From NCBI GenBank assembly GCA_903813345.2, contig CAIIXF020000008.1, forward strand, positions 11,313,278 through 11,377,277: a DNA stretch of 64,000 nt, written 5' to 3'. Made by a program: the position numbers and the translations under genes. This stretch comes from Owenia fusiformis (lineage: Eukaryota; Annelida; Polychaeta; Sabellida; Oweniidae). The notes beneath the pieces are model-generated. The model was not told the DNA's origin. It did no database searches and was given only the letters and a program-made list of their open reading frames with translations. Positions 22,381 through 34,887 of the stretch are shown one piece after another (position 1 is the stretch's first letter; each line of letters starts with the position of its first letter).

Positions 22381-22720
22381 AACTTCTTTCGCCCCTTCCT
22401 TCCTCCCTTCCTTTCTAATACTTTCTTCCTTTTTCCTTCCCCACTAATTATAACTTCTATCTTACTCACTCCCTTCCTTCGTTCCTTCCGACGTACTTTC
22501 TTATACCTTCTTCCTTTTCCTTTTTTCTTACTTATTTCCTTCCTACTTATTCCCTCACCTCCTTCTTTTCCCCGGTCCTTCCTTCTGTCCTTCTTGTTTA
22601 CTACTATTACTTCCACTATCACTTCCTCGATTACTTCCTCTATTCCTTCCTTACTTGCTTGCTTAATTACTTCTGTGTGCTTACTTACTTCCTTTTTCTG
22701 CTTGCTTTCTTGCTCGAACG
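22380..22720. repeat. Polypyrimidine tract, (CCTT)n-like
   Basis: About 340 bp almost entirely C/T on the plus strand, built of CTTC and CCTT units. The ORFs on both strands here are artefacts of composition. Confidence 0.92.
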
Positions 22721-23060
22721 GAAGGTCGGACGAACGTACGATCATACAAATGGATGGTCAGACGAATGCACGCATGCCCTAACGTTCGCACGGGAGATAG
22801 CCCGAACGAACGGTGGGACGAACAAACATACGAACGAACGAATGGACGGTCAGATGAACACTGCCACGAACGGACGATTTGACACACGTACGAACGGATG
22901 ATCGGACGAATGCACGCACGACGAACGGACGGTCGGACGAACGCACGACCATACGAATAGACGGTCGGATGAATGCACGCATGCGCTAACGTTCGGACGG
23001 ACGAATGCCCACCCGAACGAACGAACGGACAGTCGGACGAATGCACGCATGAACGAACGA
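22720..23060. repeat. Tetranucleotide-derived minisatellite, (GAAC/GGAC)n
   Basis: About 340 bp of GAACGAACGGACGGTCGGACGAATGCACGCATG-like units, adjoining the pyrimidine tract. All three frames are open in places because the unit lacks stops, giving false RPFVRS-type ORFs. Confidence 0.9.
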
Positions 23061-23698
23061 ATTTATTTGCGATGTTGCCATAGAATGATATGTTATGTGT
23101 TTGGCACATTCGTGTACGTTCATATAATGAAGGTCAATATCTTTATGGAATAACTGTAAAACTTTCCTTGTGATCGAAGCGGGTAGTCGTGAAATCTGCT
23201 CGTGTTTTCAGTGGGGTCTCTTCATGTTTTCAGCGGGGCCTCCTAATGAGAACTTAAATGATCAATGGTAAATAAATGATAAACTTACACCCTGAAATAG
23301 GTATTCCAGCAAGCCATTAAAATAAATATCACCCTCTTCAATCTATTTTCATCTAGGTTTTTATGATTATTTCACATTTTTCTTGAATCTGTGTAACCAG
23401 GTCGGTGAATTTTCTTCATTTTTCCTCAAACATTTTATCTTACCATTAAAGTGTGCGCCTGACCCGGCTACGTATAGCACAGAGTTTATACTGGCGGATT
23501 AGACTAGTTCATTTTTTATATGTGTGTGAAAGCTTTCTCTTATTTGCGTTTTTTCGTTTAGTACGGTTTTGTTATAATTGCCGAGGTCATATAACCGGGA
23601 TAAAAAAAATGATTATCGTTGACTGCCCACACACAAAACATACGTTGAGTGAACAGTCTTATTACAAACAACAGGCTTTAGAATACAAAGCGTAGTGT
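23061..23698. other. Non-coding stretch
   Basis: No gene or repeat recognised between the minisatellite and the Foldback element. Confidence 0.45.
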
Positions 23699-23707
23699 GA
23701 TAATAAG

Positions 23708-25311
23708 GCTTCCTGGTCAACTCAACCCCAAGTCAACTCAACCCAAGTCAACTCAACCCTTGGTCAAGTCGACCCCAAGTCAAGTCGACCCTTAGTCAAG
23801 TCGACCCCAAGTCATCTCGACCCTTAGTCAACTCGACCCCAAGTCATCTCAACCCTTGGTCAACTCAACCCTTAGTCAAGTCAAGATTTTACTTGTTTTA
23901 AGTAGATTAAAATACAATATAATATATCATTAAATAGTACTTCTTTGAATATTTTGAAAGTATATGATTTATTAAAGGAATAATAGAAAATTATGGCAAA
24001 GATAAACTTTCCTATTTGAATCCTATTTGATTAATGCATTTTCTTCGCTAATTCAAAAAAGATATTGCATTGAGAAAATAAATCTGACATATGATTAAGA
24101 TAATGAGAAACAGAAATCCCATTGTTTGTACAGTCTTGTTTTAAAATCTAACTTTAAAAATAAACATTTCTGTCACCTATAGATCATAAGGAAGATTTGA
24201 ACTGGATCATAAAATCCCAATCTGATTGTTTATGATACCTGACATGAGTAAGATGATGGAAAATAGAAAAACATAAATCCTATTGTTTGTGCAGTTTGAT
24301 TTGAAATCTAACTTCAAACAAAAAAAAACATTTCTGTCACCTATAGATCAAAACAAAGATTTGAACTGGATCATAAAATCCCAATCTGATTGTTTATGAC
24401 ACCTGGTGATGACATATGAGTAAGATAATGGAAAATAGAAAAACATACATGTAAATCCCATTGTTTGTTCAGTCTTGTTTTAAAATCTTACTTAAAAAAA
24501 ATAAACATTTCTATCACCTATAGATCAGAAGGAAGATTTGAACTATATCATATTGTTTATTGTTATAAAATCCAAATCTTGTTATTTATGACACCTGACA
24601 TGGGTACGATAATGGAAATTGTAAAATCATGAATCCCATTGTTTGTTCAGTCTTGTTTTAAAACCTAGCTTCAAAAAATAAACATTTCTATCGCCTATAG
24701 ATCAGAAGGAAGATTTGAACTATATCATATTGTTTATTATTATTATCAAAATATAAAATCATTGAATACAAAGTAATGGATGGATGTTGGCACAATGCAC
24801 ATGTTGCAAAAGTTACCTGTTGTCGAAAATACTGTTGCAACAATTTCGGTATAACAGAAAAGTGTATTGAATAATTCTATTTACAATTATAATTTTTTAT
24901 TTCAGAGAGATAAAACAAGCTCAAATATGAAAGGGTGAAATATATGTATAGCATCGTGAATAGCCCTATTAAGATTAATCAAACATTATTTTGGTAAATA
25001 AATGTCATATTTATAAAAATTATAACTAGTTGATAATTTTATTTTGGAAAATTAGCATTTTAGACCCTCATCCTTTCAAAATTCATTTCAATATCATACC
25101 ATGAAATGTACATCTATTTGTTTTTACGGTGGGGTCGAGTTGACTAAGGGTTGAGATGACCAAGGGTTGAGATGACTTGGGGTCGAGTTGACTAAGGGCC
25201 GAGATGACTTGGGGTTGACTTGACTAAGGGTCGACTTGACTTGGGGTCGACTTGACTAAGGGTTGAGTTGTCTTGGGTTGAGTTGACTTGGGGTTGAGTT
25301 GACCAGTTACC
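23708..25311. mobile_element. Foldback-type element with tandem-repeat termini, 1.6 kb
   Basis: The left arm (about 23,714-23,885) consists of about ten ~16-bp units of AACTCAACCCCAAGTC type. The right arm (25,130-25,305) consists of the inverse. The element is flanked by a perfect 9-bp duplication GATAATAAG (23699-23707, 25312-25320). The centre holds four ~170-bp direct repeats (about 24,085-24,760). Long inverted termini made of short tandem repeats plus a 9-bp duplication match the Drosophila Foldback class. No coding region. Confidence 0.88.
24085..24760. repeat. Four direct repeats of about 170 bp inside the Foldback element
   Basis: Each unit contains CCCATTGTTTGT..CAGTCTTGTTTTAAAATC, ATAAACATTTCTGTCACCTA and TAGATCA..GAAGATTTGAACT blocks. 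Confidence 0.85.
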
Positions 25312-25320
25312 GATAATAAG

Positions 25321-26229
25321 CTGCACACTACCACTGCTGCATGTACATATTACTAATTTACTAGGGCTCCCAAAGAGTGGATAGGGAGGTTGTGTTTGTC
25401 ACTTTTAAATTTTACATTTCAAAATTGTCATTTTACATGTCATAATTTGTTGGTTTCATTCGTTTAGCCAATCAAAACATTGTAAAACAATAAATTGTCT
25501 GTTACGTACAATCAATTTTGTTCAGTTTTGATTAGTTGTCAGAATAAAGTTACGTTCATCTGAATCCATGTATCAAAACAAAAATCCTATTTTCACTTCA
25601 AAATACTTCAGTGAGATGAAGGCTCGGAATTGTCACATGCAATAACTTATTGTCGTATTCGTTATTTTATCTTCTCGATAGTAGCATTTAGTCGCACATT
25701 TGATGCCAGGTCACCTTGTCGCGTACCTCTTGGGGAACCCCACATTTATGTGTGTACTCATGGAAGTAAATTCCCCGGTGTAGCCGAGAGCCACAAACTT
25801 TTCAACAGGTTCGAAATGACCAATTTCTCTCATATATACTCTAAATATTTTATTATTTAGCACCTACAAAGTATTGCTAATAACCATATGTAATTTCAAT
25901 AAGGAAACTTATCTGGCTACATATAAATTCAATATCAACACTAGCTGTTCTCTCAACACGTCCTGGCTTACCTTATGGTGACAAACCCTGGATTTTCGCT
26001 ATTTATAGTTTATCAACACCTGGACGCATGCGCATTTTATACTTTATCGGGCACTTTAATCATTATATCTGTGAATTTCAAGAAAATCGCGCCACTACGT
26101 TTGAAAATAATTCTTTAATTAATCTAAACAAGTCGACTTATACGGAATGGTCATCCAGAGAAGGTGTAACGGACGAAGAGAAAGGGAAATAAATAAACCC
26201 AATAGAAATTAATTTAACGATGTTAGTAC
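25321..26229. other. Non-coding region left of STELLO exon 1
   Basis: I looked here on the minus strand for the next STELLO exon and did not find one. A 76-codon plus-strand ORF (25630-25860) has no recognisable features. Confidence 0.45.
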
Positions 26230-26230
26230 T

Positions 26231-26652
26231 TACTGCCAATCTTTTGGAGTCTTTGTGTCGGCAACAACGAGTAGCTGCCATTCTGACAATGTTGCCAAAC
26301 TTTTGATATCCTGTGTAGGGGATGCTATACTCGTAACGACTATCCATTTATTTGTGTTTTTAATGGGACCTACATCATGAATTCCTTTTACTCCGTGCAC
26401 TTCTCTCCGAGATTCTTCCTCGATATCATATCCCTTATTGGCCTCAGACTTTTCCAAACTGCCCTCGGGGTGAAACGCTTCCTTAGCAACAAATGCTTTC
26501 TTGACAGCATTAACTCCTTCCTTGAAATCATGATTCCGTATGCCGTCCTTAATCATCTGATGATTCTGTTGATGATAAAAACAATAAAGAATTTTAATGA
26601 TACTAACAATAGTTAGACCAACTAAAATCCTCGGCTTGTATTTTCCTCTCAT
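26231..26652 (-). CDS. STELLO (DUF288) family protein, exon 1
   Basis: This is the first exon of a probable host gene. From ATG 26652 it encodes a short cytosolic basic N-terminus (MRGKYKPR), one membrane anchor (ILVGLTIVSIIKILYCFY), a charged stem, and the start of the catalytic domain, TNKWIVVTSIASPTQDIKSL then WQLLVVADTKTPKDW. KWIVVTSI and LVVADTKTP are hallmarks of the DUF288/STELLO family, type II Golgi proteins that in plants interact with cellulose synthase and in animals are uncharacterised. The exon ends at a strong donor (GCA|GTAAGTAC, 26230-26223). The next exons, to the left, are not visible, so the intron is long or the gene is fragmentary. No breaks in this exon. Confidence 0.75.
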
Positions 26653-26699
26653 TTGATTATTGCTACTGTTTAGCGTCTGATCAACAAGAATTGATTGTT

Positions 26700-28800
26700 A
26701 ATTCATGGATAGTAGAAAGCGTAATAACACGCGTATATTGTTAATGCGAAAACGAATTGTGATTGGGTGAGGACTGGTTCTCCAAAAAGGAGTATTGTGT
26801 TGTTAATATTTCAAATTGTTATTGAGTTGTAAAGATAACCAATTTATTATAAAATATTCACTATTGAACAGAGTTCAATTCAAGACTCCAGATTGAAGCA
26901 GAGGTAGGTAGTAGGTAGTCGAGTAAGTAGCTGAGTAAGTACCTGAATAGGTAACTGAGTAAGTGGCTGAGTTTACCCAGGACATCCATCATATTGATTT
27001 TCGAAATTGCAAAACGTCATTAAATCTAAACCGAAAGGTGGATTTCAATTCTGATTTCAGATTTGGAATCCTGAAAAAATTACCAATATTTTGAAAGCTC
27101 AGATGTTGAATTTGGAGAAAGTTTTTGTTGACCTACTTTCTGGACACCATATCTCAAAACTGGGTCAAAATGCCTTCTGACGTGACGGCAAAAGGCTAAC
27201 ACCATTAGCGTACTCTTTGCTATCTATATGCTAATTAAATTAAAGAAAACGTTGAAATGTAGTGTCAGGATTGCAAAAATAAGGGAAAACATGGATTTGA
27301 CCTAGATATTGACTTTGGCAACTTAGTGTCAAAATTTTGAATTAAGTTAGCGTAAGAAGCCCTTAAGCTTCTTCTCTTGTATTCAATCAGAAACATTTTT
27401 TCACCATTATTTGGAGTACACAAATGCGACAGAAAATAATACAAAATGATTTTAAATATATGATTTAGGTTTCTAGCTATAAGTTTGAGATTATTTTTCA
27501 AATGATGATTTCCCGATCCTATTTTATTATTATTTTATACCATTGGATTACTATATTGGAAATTCCTCAAAGAGAATTTTTTGGGGATTAAGGAAGGGAT
27601 ACCATTTACACAATTTGAGAAAGTATTGGCATGCATGAAACCTATTTAAAACAGCATTAATATTATTCAAAAGCGATCGTAATAATGATTCTCAGTCCTC
27701 TGAAGTTTGAAAAATAACAATACCTGAGTGTTAATCCATAGATAATCCTTGAAAATGAGAAATATTTTTCAGTATTATATGGTGCAATCTTATAGTCAAT
27801 AAAATGTTTTAAAGTGTATCGATTTTTTTTAGATGAAAAACACAAGCGAAATGCATGAAAAAGCTCCCCAGATTCATTCTATAAACAACTCGCGGCCCTT
27901 TGAACTCGCCGCTAACGCAGCACAGTCATTTTCTGCAATATGGCAATTAGTCGACAGGATTGATGATATTGTATCGCAACGTGGACCAGGTACCAACTTT
28001 CTCTGAAATGGAAAGCACAAAGTAGTTATGCTTTTCTACTCTAGGTTTTTTGTTGATTTAATCATGCATCTAACGCATTTTCAGAAAGATAAGATCAAGC
28101 ACTGGGAATCTTTTGTACTGTTCCTGTACCGAACGAAACGAAGAAGAATTGGGAGCACGTCTACAATTACTATAAATGTCAAGGGAAATAGAAACCGATA
28201 GGAAATTCACATCACCAAAAATGCGCGCCCAAGTCCCGTGAAAAATAGCAGATAGAATATGCTTTGATCGTGTACACAATGGAACATCAGCGTCATTGCT
28301 GTCACCTCGTTTCCAGTTTTGTCAATTATGTATGATGTCTGGACCCGCGTTGCCATAGTGTCTGCACTGCGTTTCCAAAATATGCTTTACAGGAAGCAAA
28401 CAGTGATCACACTTTGAAGGTAGATAGATTGTCTTGATGTATACATGATTTTATAAACATCTGCCCAGTGACAAAGCCAGAAACAAAGAATTGAAGCTAG
28501 AAAGATTCAATGATCGTCAAATTTCCACCCATGTGTGTTCCCAGAATATATTTCTCCTATTGACTAAATTTCAAGAAGCTTCACACAGACATACCTTGTA
28601 AGGTTCTCCACCGAATGCTATATGCTATATAATAACTATAGGATATTCAAACCGGTGTAAGTAGCTTATAAATAAACTTACCGCCATTTCAAAGGTTTCT
28701 AAAGCAGTCATTTTGTGTCTATACCGTGTTGCAGCCTCGTTTTGAACAGCTACGCGTGGCTGCGCCGCGTTACCTATTTCCACCCTGTTATTGTAGTATC
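26700..28800. other. Non-coding region
   Basis: A short GTAAGTAGCTGA-type repeat lies at about 26,905-26,970. Nothing else is recognised. Short minus-strand ORFs at 27.3, 27.7 and 28.1 kb have no recognisable domains. Confidence 0.45.
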
Positions 28801-29465
28801 ATACTTAAAGATTTCTCTAAGTAATGACGAATTCCTGCTCTAGGCGGCCATTTTGAATTTTCTGAAATCAGAAAACAATGCCATAATTGTGATCTACTCT
28901 TTAATTCCTTCAATTTGAGTATAATATAGCCAGACTTTTAAGAGATCGGAAAATAATTGCGCAATCCCACATTAGGCGGCCATTTTGAATTCTACGAGTC
29001 CCGAATCAGAAAAACGATACAATATTTGTAATCTACTCTAAATTGCCTTTCATTTGAGTATGATAAAGCTATACTTTAAAAACATCTCAAAATAAACGCA
29101 AATTCCTGTTTTCACAACCCCCCATTCAAGGGGTCAAGGTAAAAAACACCAAACTTCTGCTCTAATGCTTCTGCGTTTTGATAAGTTTTGTGCCTTGCCT
29201 TTGTCGACTATCCATTCACTGGTATTTGAGTTATCAAAGATTACGTTTTTACGAAAAATGGCCGCCATTTTTATATTTAGCAGCCATTTTGAAAATCTCT
29301 TCTTCAGCTTAGCTCCTTTGTCCCTTAGGATCACTGGATCAGCATATAAAATATGAACCAAATCCGTCAACTAAGATTTGAGATATCAAAGATTACATTT
29401 TTTACGAAAAATGGCAGCCATTTTGAATTGAGCGGCCATATTGAAAATTCCTTCTCTTGTCGACA
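28800..29465. repeat. Tandem repeats around a GGCGGCCATTTTGAAT motif
   Basis: Units of about 145 bp at 28,845 and 28,975 share GGCGGCCATTTTGAATT, GATCTACTCT and CATTTGAGTAT blocks. Two further partial units near 29,255 and 29,410 share ACGAAAAATGGC(C/A)GCCATTTT. Confidence 0.75.
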
Positions 29466-31150
29466 ATCTTCATAAAGTACGTCACTCATAATACACGAGA
29501 ACCTAACTTCGTGTGTAATTTATCAATTCATTGCTAACAAAAGTTACAAATAAGTAATAAATTTCATTTCATCCATATTTTGTTTTTAAGTAGAGTTGTC
29601 CCAGAGAACCTGATGATTCTTGAAATCTGTGATATATCAATTTTTTTGTTTTCCTTCAAACTTCCACAGTTTGTTGTTGGTTGATTATGTATTACACCTG
29701 AGAAACAGGAACTCCAGTGCATTACCAATAAAAAAGTTAGGGGACATTAATGTGTTGCCCAAAAGTGGGCGTGGCACTTCACCTGAAGAGCTCATTCTGC
29801 AGTTATTTTTTAGGTTTTCCATACATCATTGCCTTTGATATTACTCTACACTCTGACGATGTTTGGTCAGATCAGCTTACTATTTGAAATAATTAAGATT
29901 AAGGAGTATCATTTCAACATTTAAATATTTGCAATCATTGTATCTAATAGTAATGGTTGCCATGGCAACATGATCAATTTAATAGACTTCCTAACAGGCC
30001 TAAAAGTGAGGTTTGTTTGAACTGTCCTGGGGTCCCAAGTAGACCTCAAATTAGGCCATAAACATTTGAAACTAAATAATGGAGATATGGTTATATGATA
30101 TATCAAATAAAATAGGTGGCATATTATGTCCTTGAGTGCACTTGATACTTCTAAACATGGGTACCTCAGTATAGTTTTTGCAGAAAATACAAGAAATTGT
30201 CTGACACTAATAAAGCTATTTGATATGGTGCAAGGAAGGTTTTATTGTAAAAATACATTGCAAGTGTTACTTTTGCATCTTATGATAGCTTTGATGTCAA
30301 ATAATTGTTGAAGTGTCAACTATTTACTGATCCAAACTGATGTCAAAGATGCTTGAGTGAAAGGTCTTTGGTTTGTTTACAAGACGTGGATTGACCAATC
30401 AAAATGCAGCATTTTGCGTAATCCAGCAGAGGTCCTTGGAATCATGAAACAATTTGATTCAAATTGTCTATTCACAGGTAATTTAAACAATATGTATGTT
30501 GTTATATGATAAATTAAATGATTATTCCATACATCTGATATTTAAAGAACAATAATAAAGCTATATTTAAAGACTTCCCAAACAAAACGATGCTGAAATT
30601 GACATAATAGATTGAGATAATTTCTATCATCTGCTTTCCATTTTTTTATTCACATTTCCACATTTATAGTTTTTCTATAGGCCTATATCTATCATCTATA
30701 ATTCTGGAAAGAAGGATAGCCCTGTATAATCCAGATCTTTTTTATGTATTATTGTCATGCTAAGGGGGGGGGGGCGTTGTTTAATTGCTCACTGGACATG
30801 GGTTAGTCGTGGTGAAGAAATTGTTGTTTCCACAATCAGCACAGTCAGAGAGAATGTTCTGGCGAAAGGAGATTGGGATATTTTTCTTCAGTATCAGACA
30901 ATTTTTGTTTTATTGAAACTTTGATTGATGATTTGAAAATGTTCCTGGTTTTGTCAAAGCCCTACTAAATATAAACTGTCTTATCAGGGTGCACTTTGAT
31001 GATCTTTCATTCTTGCACAAAAGATGCATTAGTGTACCTAGACTATTAATTGAGGGTTGAAAATTCTTCAGAATGTTTGGATAACTAGAATATTCAGTGG
31101 TTTACTAAATTCAAAATTGCAAAAAAATTCCAAAGTGCACTCTGGCCTTA
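29466..31150. other. Non-coding region with one X-box palindrome
   Basis: No gene recognised. 29,585-29,615 holds GTTGTCCCAGAGAACCTGATGAT, which recurs inverted at 37,858-37,885. A perfect GTTGCCATGGCAAC lies at 29956-29969. Confidence 0.5.
29956..29969. promoter_or_regulatory. X-box palindrome (RFX-type site)
   Basis: GTTGCCATGGCAAC, a perfect 14-bp match to the palindromic X-box bound by RFX factors. No gene start lies close by, so function is unproven. Confidence 0.5.
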
Positions 31151-31680
31151 ACTGCTTCAAAGGGGCTTTGTATAAAAAACCTCCTACCTCATACCCACCT
31201 ACCCACATACGTTGGACATGATACAGTCTTTGAAGGGTTCAATTTTAAATATCTTAGTTTATTAAATCTTAGTTTATGATGAATTATAGATGCATTTGTA
31301 ACGACCCTTGATAGCAAGTTACTACTACAGCCTAGCTGGGTTCGATTCCCACTCGGGACATCAAATTTAGCACACTTTCTTTCAATTTCTTTATCTGGCT
31401 TGTTGGACCTATGCTCGCGGTCATTATTTATTTATTCCCCTGGGTCTCCCTAGGGTCATAACACATTACAATGCACCCATATGCCTTTATTTATGGATCT
31501 GTCACCTCTAGTCATAAAATAAACCCGGAATTGTAGAAATGTTAATTAAAGCTATTTTGTGATTTAAAAGTCTTTAAAATTGAACCCTTCAATGACTGTG
31601 TCATGTCCCACGCAGGTGGGTAGGTGGGTATGAGGTAGGAGGTTTTTTATACAAAGCCCTTCAAAGGCAAGCAGTTGAAC
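31145..31680. mobile_element. 0.5-kb TIR element containing a tRNA-like B box
   Basis: The arms (31,150-31,245 and 31,565-31,675) are inverted copies sharing GGGCTTTGTATAAAAAACCTCCTACCTCATACCCACC. In the centre, GGTTCGATTCCCACTCGGGAC at 31,339-31,359 matches a pol III B box and T-arm, so a tRNA-derived piece may be included. Confidence 0.8.
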
Positions 31681-31689
31681 CTGAAAAAT

Positions 31690-33225
31690 AAGAAATCTAA
31701 AGATTGTGCAATAATATAGAGAAAAATATATTCATATTGCACATGAATGACATTTGTATATCTTGGATTGCTTGTGAATTGGTTTATAAAGTATGAAACC
31801 TCTTATATTTTGATGCTTCTCTGCCATGTTAATTCTGAAAAAATAACATAGATCTCGCAAAGAGACCTCAAATTACAAGAGGGCACAGGCTTATTGCACT
31901 AAACACTAAATAATCTAAAATATACAAATGTCAATCATGTGTAATATGAATGTATTTTTCTATATACTGTATGATGGCACAATAGATTTCTTATTATTCA
32001 GGTTCAGCTGCTTGCCTTCGAAGCAGTTTAACAGACTGTAGATGTCTAAGATTGATAGGCCTGTGAACATTTATATAACTAAAATTTCTGAAAGTATATG
32101 TACATGTACTCTAATGGCGTACCCACATGTAAGCCAAGTACGCAGAGGCGTACTCTCAAATTGAAGTTAAGAAAATTTCCCAGATCATTTGTGATGTAAA
32201 ATAATTATTTTACAAAAATGTGAAAGATCAGGCCAAAAATAAAATCACCCCTTGAAAGCTAGATGAAAAACAGAAATCATCCCCAAATCATCTGATCACT
32301 TGGGGGCCGGGGGGGGGGGTCTACCAGGAAAATTTGCAGGAGTACACGGAAAAATCTGACTGGCGTTAGGCATACACTGGAAAAATGGTCAAGCTATGCT
32401 GTTTTTGAGATCACATTGGCTAAATTTTTATATTTCAAGTGCACAAGTACTCCATGCATCGTAATCTTAGCATTTTTCTGAAATGTGTCATTTAAAGAGA
32501 TATTGATATCCTGTCCCATTCACTACATGGATTTTGTTTCTCTGCTTAACTCTGAAGATATTTTCTGACCTAAACTATTGATAGTTTACCTCAAAATAAA
32601 TGCTCATGTCTGTTATCTTGAAAAGCTTATGCCCATGGCAATATGAAAGTGAGATGACATTGTGTGAAAATCTAGTGTCCTCACCTTTGCTTAAAATGTT
32701 ATGTTTATACATATTTTGTATTATAGGGCTACTGTTCATCCAGAAGAAATACATGAGTTTGTATTGATATATTTCCATTGGAGTCTACTATGGCATGTGG
32801 TTTTGCCAGTAATCCTGGTCAATGTAGGGGTGACACAGTGCAGATCTCTTTGAGTGTGAAACCTGTATGGGCTCATCTAAGGTATTTTTGTACTTTTGTT
32901 TTTATTTTTCACCTGTACACCTGTTTTTGTTAATTCATTTTACCAAATTGTAATTTGTCAAATTATAATTATGTATTCACACTGTATTTTGGCACACTTC
33001 TGTCAGGTCTTTTATCTTTTCTATTGTATCTTTACAACTGTTTCACACATTTTAATTCAACGAGATAGATCTCTTAGTTCTGCACTATGTTTTGAAACTT
33101 AAATCTACAGATTCATGAATATCATGTTTGTTGGGACTTGATACCCTGTGTAGTTGCCGATTTCTAGTTTAGAATAATGATAACACTGGTATGTTACATG
33201 TATAATTTCAGCTCTGAACATATGC
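31690..33225. other. Non-coding region
   Basis: No gene recognised. There is a G-run near 32,306-32,319 and scattered AT-rich sequence. Confidence 0.45.
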
Positions 33226-33519
33226 TCATCTACTAGATGACAAGCAAGATTGTGCGGTGGTCAGTGCTCTCATTGAGCATGCTCTTCAAACAGTGTCGAT
33301 AGATCTACCATTCATCAGAACAATTTCTGGATGTAGTGATAATGCTGGATGCTACCATTCAGGACAGTTGTGGTTGGTTCTGCCAGGAATATCACTTAGA
33401 ACAGGTACCAAGATTTTGCTTGCTTTCCTGGCATATTGCTATTGGTAGATATTTTTGAGCTATGAATTATTAGGACTTTTTAGTCAAGTTTATTTTCATT
33501 GGACAATTCTATTACTGTA

Positions 33520-33680
33520 CTTCTACTTAATTTGGCAACACCTAATTCCCCAGTAATTTTATTATCATGTAAATAAGTACCATTAGTGCATTGTAATATT
33601 GCAAGTCAGCCAAATTAAGTAGCCGCCAAAACTGCAAATCTGCCAAAATAAGTAGCACCAAATTAAGGATAAGTGCACAC
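33520..33680. repeat. Fragment related to the 34.4-kb MITE
   Basis: Contains TTAATTTGGC, CCAAATTAAGTAGCCGCCAAAA and CCAAATTAAGG blocks shared with 34391-34889. It sits in the intron of the pseudogene. Confidence 0.65.
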
Positions 33681-34392
33681 ATGTTATTTCGTAAGTTTGG
33701 CACTGTCTATGCATGTAGCCAAACTGTTTTATTTCATGTGGACAATTTGTCAATTCTAAAGCAAGTCAATACTGGATACCATGGAAACAAATTAAAGAAC
33801 TTACATTAACAAAGCTTTTTACTGTCTAATAATGTGTGTTAACAGGTGGTGACATTGTGTTAATGCTTTGTGTATATTTATGACTATTCTTATTTTACAG
33901 GAATCGCCATTAATTCTTGAGACTTCAGTGAAGCTCAGGCTGGAAAGTCCTGCTGTGATACCAAAATTGCCCACTTACGAAGAAAAATCAAGGGATATGT
34001 GTAACTCATCAGGCTAAAACGTAGTGTCAATTGATGATATGAAAAGTGCCATCGACTCAGGCAAGGGTGTGTCAGGATGTAAGGCATGGTTCAAAATGTT
34101 TTGTTAAATTGTGGCAGAGTTATAACATTGGTAGAGGAGACGTGAAGGACATAAGTGAATCAACTCAAACGCCAAAGATAAACATCCTAAGTGACTTTAA
34201 ATCACCAGAAACTGATAGAAGCCAGGCAAAGGAGCCAAGTGATCCACTTCCAGATATTGTGCATCCTAAGAGATTTAAATCTATTGTAAAGAACCAGGAT
34301 GCACAAAATCAGTTACAAATCACAAGGCTCTGGAGGAACATATTATGTTGGGGAAGCATATATACCAGTTAGAGAAGGAAACCTTTATACTG

Positions 34393-34887
34393 TAGATTGG
34401 GTTAATTTGGCACTCGCTTTAATTTGGCGAATTTGGCGAAATTGAAAAATTCGCCAATATAAATCTTCGCCAAAATTTAGAATGAGTCCCCGGGAATCAT
34501 CTAGGGTATTTCGTCCAGTGTATCTAGGTCACTTCCGGTTTATTTTTTTCCCAAAAATATGAAAAATGTCTCTCATAAATTGGCTCAGAACTGGTCAGTC
34601 ACTCATTAATACTCAGGTAAAAATTAGAAAGGAAAAGGGTGGTATAGTAGCATCGATCGAGGTGCAAAATGTAAAGGATGATCTCACAAAAATGTACAAA
34701 CGTGGTGAATATCGGCAGTGGTCCTAAAAAGAAAAATGAACTTAGCCAAACATGCCCATTTACATGGTAATTCGCAAAGTGCGTAAGTTAAAATTTTTTT
34801 GCTTATCCGCCAAATTAAATAGCCGCCAATATGCCAAAAGTGGCAAAATCGCCAAATTAAGTAGCGCCAAATTAACCCAATCTACAG
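34393..34887. mobile_element. Mariner-type MITE inside the pseudogene, ~0.5 kb
   Basis: Inverted ends CTGTAGATTGGGTTAATTTGGC, bordered by TA on both sides. The arms are rich in CGCCAAATT motifs. No transposase. Confidence 0.85.

Noticed and set aside
22359-23109. Several long ORFs rich in Lys/Arg or RPFVRS repeats
   Set aside because: Artefacts of the pyrimidine tract and GAAC/GGAC minisatellite.
28070-28279. Minus-strand ORF as a further STELLO exon
   Set aside because: It lies upstream of exon 1 on the minus strand and shows no STELLO motif.
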